DNA of 6,886 nucleotides, from the NCBI GenBank assembly GCA_030537915.1, contig JAUNUZ010000130.1, positions 1 through 6,886 of the forward strand, written 5' to 3'. This DNA comes from Micrococcales bacterium. Its GTDB lineage: Bacteria; Actinomycetota; Actinomycetes; Actinomycetales; Dermatophilaceae. Below are positions 5,394 to 6,886 of the stretch, piece by piece. Position numbers and translations under genes: made by a program. Position 1 is the first letter of the stretch. Every line of letters starts with the position of its first letter. The notes under the pieces are model-generated. The model made no database searches. It had not been told where the DNA came from and saw only the letters and a program-made list of their open reading frames with translations.

Positions 5394-6790
5394 TCGCAGG
5401 CAAGCGGGAGGCGCACCTCGAAGCGGCAGTTGCCGCCCGTCGTCTCGCCAGTGGCGATGGTTCCCCCGTGCTGCTCGACGATCACCTGGGAGATGGCGAG
5501 CCCGAGGCCGCTTCCGCCCGGCGAGTCCGCGTGGTCCCGCTCGCGTGCCGCGCTGAGGCGGACGAACCGCTCGAAGACAGCGGAACGCCGCGCCTCGGCG
5601 ATCGGCGCTCCGTCGTTGTCAACCGTCAGGACCGCGTTCTTACCGTCGATGCAGAGCCGGATGTCGATCACCTGGCGGGCGTGCCGGACGGCGTTGTCGG
5701 TGAGATTTCGCAGCACCTGGGCGAGTCGGTGTTCGTCACCCAGGACGCGGGCCGCGTCGATGGTGGCGCGGATGGCAAGGGGAGTCGTTGCAGTCGTGGC
5801 GCGTAGTCGGCTCACCTCCTGCTCCACGACGCCGTCGAGGTCGACCTCGACGTGCGCCAGGTCGAGGCCGGCGTCGTCGGCCTTGGCGAGGGTGAGCAGG
5901 TCCTCGACCAGGCGCTGCATCCGCAGGACCTCCGCGCGGATGACCTGGTCACGCTCGTGGGCGCGGCTGCCTGCCGGGCTGCTCTCTCCCTCGATGACGG
6001 CCCGGATCGTCGTCAGCGGGCTCCGCAACTCGTGTGAGGCGTTCGACAGGAACTGACGCGTCACCTCATCGGCGCGGTCGAGCCGGGCGAGCATCTGATT
6101 CATGACGTCGGCGAGGTGGGCGATCTCGTCGTCGGTGCTGGGCTGGGTGACCCGGCGCGTGCTGCGCGCATGGCGGATCTCATCGACCTCCTGGGTGATC
6201 TGGCGCACCGGCTCGAGAGCGGCCGCAATGCCGCGCCATTGCAGGAAGCCGACGACCAAGAGCAGCACGCCCGCCGACCCGGCGAACCACCACAGCGTCG
6301 TGCGCACCATCGCCGACTCGCCTTTGAGCGGTGCAGCCACGAGCACGACGAGGTCGGTGGTCTGGCCGGGGGCGGCGACGGCCGGGTGGACGCCGCGCGC
6401 GACGACCATCCACGGTTGCGGAGCCCGGGCCGGCGCATTGTCGATGTGCACCACCTGCGTCACTCCGACGGCGGGGTTCAGCTGCACGAGCGGTTGCGAC
6501 CTCGCGCTCGCCGGCGACGCTTGAAGCACGCGTCCGGTCCCGTCGAGAATCTGCGTGATCGAACCGTGGCTGGCTACCTCCTCGCTCATCCGCTCCGGGG
6601 TGAGCTGGCCGTGCTCGACGAGCTCGGAGATCTCATCGACCTGGCCTCGGGCATCGGCCTCGGCCACGCCGGTGAGGATGCGTTCCAGGGCGAAGGAGAA
6701 CACCGCCAGTCCGAGCGCGATGACAACGATGAGGGCTGTGAGTGATTCGACCATTACCCGCCGACGCAACGACCATCGTGGACGTGACAT
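5276..6790 (-). CDS. Membrane sensor histidine kinase (HAMP, HisKA, HATPase)
   Basis: Class I sensor kinase, 504 residues, that should autophosphorylate on His and pass the phosphate to the neighbouring regulator. TM1 is at about 14-36, an extracytoplasmic sensor region of about 125 residues (37-163) follows, and TM2 is at about 165-188. Then come a HAMP linker (about 188-240), the H-box 'SHELRSPLT' with H253, the N-box 'LRNLTDNAVRH' (N362, N366), the G1 box 'DNDG' (391-394), an F-box 'FERFVRL', and the G2 box 'GGSGLGLAI' (425-433). The catalytic domain ends at 'FEVRLPL' (to 463). About 40 further residues, ending 'FRRK', run antisense through the regulator gene and match no domain I know. 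The ATG at 6790 has AAGGGGGG three bases upstream. The sensor region shows no motif that reveals the signal. Confidence 0.96.
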   Translation of the reverse strand: MSRPRWSLRRRVMVESLTALIVVIALGLAVFSFALERILTGVAEADARGQVDEISELVEHGQLTPERMSEEVASHGSITQILDGTGRVLQASPASARSQPLVQLNPAVGVTQVVHIDNAPARAPQPWMVVARGVHPAVAAPGQTTDLVVLVAAPLKGESAMVRTTLWWFAGSAGVLLLVVGFLQWRGIAAALEPVRQITQEVDEIRHARSTRRVTQPSTDDEIAHLADVMNQMLARLDRADEVTRQFLSNASHELRSPLTTIRAVIEGESSPAGSRAHERDQVIRAEVLRMQRLVEDLLTLAKADDAGLDLAHVEVDLDGVVEQEVSRLRATTATTPLAIRATIDAARVLGDEHRLAQVLRNLTDNAVRHARQVIDIRLCIDGKNAVLTVDNDGAPIAEARRSAVFERFVRLSAARERDHADSPGGSGLGLAISQVIVEQHGGTIATGETTGGNCRFEVRLPLACDYLEMGSEAASTAGTMRYPAPRTVSSETTPKASSIFRRK

Positions 6791-6793
6791 GCA

Positions 6794-6801
6794 CCCCCCT
6801 T
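6794..6801 (-). promoter_or_regulatory. Ribosome-binding site of the histidine kinase
   Basis: AAGGGGGG on the minus strand, three bases before the ATG at 6790. It supports that start. Confidence 0.65.
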
Positions 6802-6812
6802 CGCTCGCCGGT

Positions 6813-6827
6813 CGCGCCGGCGGCGCG
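6813..6827. other. Hairpin in the leader of the histidine kinase gene
   Basis: CGCGCC (6813-6818) pairs with GGCGCG (6822-6827) around a 3-base loop, 11 bases upstream of the ribosome-binding site. It may be a leader structure or chance in GC-rich DNA. Confidence 0.3.
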
Positions 6828-6838
6828 CCCGCGTTGCT

Positions 6839-6871
6839 CTTTAGTGTCCCTTTAGGTGCCCTTGTGCAGGG
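6839..6871. promoter_or_regulatory. Direct repeats with 11-bp spacing upstream of the kinase: candidate operator
   Basis: CTTTAG occurs at 6839-6844 and again at 6850-6855, exactly 11 bp apart; the full 11-mers agree at 8 of 11 positions. A weaker third unit, CTTGTG, begins at 6861, again 11 bp on. The stretch is more AT-rich than its surroundings and ends 48 bases before the kinase ATG, where its promoter should lie. OmpR/PhoB-family dimers bind head-to-tail repeats of about 11 bp, so the neighbouring regulator is a natural candidate. The repeats could equally serve a gene beyond the right edge. No CTTTAG or CTAAAG occurs in the 98 bp before the regulator itself. Confidence 0.45.
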
Positions 6872-6886
6872 TGGAGGTAGTTCGAC

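Overview
The window is very GC-rich throughout and its reading frames favour G or C at the third codon position. The protein sequences look actinobacterial: a GcvT of 369 residues, a PepA that probably starts 'VPNLALST', and an OmpR-type regulator with the 'GxDNIVEVYIGYLRRKID' type of recognition helix. I infer a high-GC Gram-positive bacterium, possibly of the Micrococcales, but nothing here fixes the genus. There are five protein genes. I see no RNA gene, insertion sequence, prophage or CRISPR array.

Left part (1-3320, all on the minus strand). A membrane acyltransferase-3 gene starts at a GTG at 1499 and runs off the left edge inside its C-terminal SGNH domain. Upstream of it lies a 222-bp gap with a strong GC hairpin, which probably ends pepA transcription, and with several short direct and inverted repeats. 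Next comes pepA (1722-3320), an M17 leucyl aminopeptidase with every catalytic residue present.

Middle (3321-4691). A 163-bp divergent promoter region separates pepA from gcvT (3484-4593, plus strand), the T protein of the glycine cleavage system. gcvT appears to be transcribed without a leader, from a -10-like element seven bases before its ATG. From memory, mycobacteria also keep pepA (pepB) and gcvT as near neighbours in divergent orientation, so this pairing is probably old.

Right part (4692-6886). An OmpR/PhoB-type response regulator (plus) and a membrane sensor histidine kinase (minus) face each other. Their 3' ends overlap by 118 bp, so the last 38-39 residues of the kinase are encoded opposite the DNA-binding wing of the regulator. 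Two-component genes usually lie in tandem, so this tail-to-tail overlap is the most unusual structure in the window. Upstream of the kinase, two CTTTAG copies (and a weaker third) are spaced exactly 11 bp apart. OmpR-family regulators bind direct repeats with this spacing, which suggests the regulator may control the kinase promoter.

Most of the window is ordinary core and accessory genes. I found no convincing undescribed multi-gene system. The points worth following are the overlapping two-component pair, its candidate operator, and the leaderless gcvT promoter.
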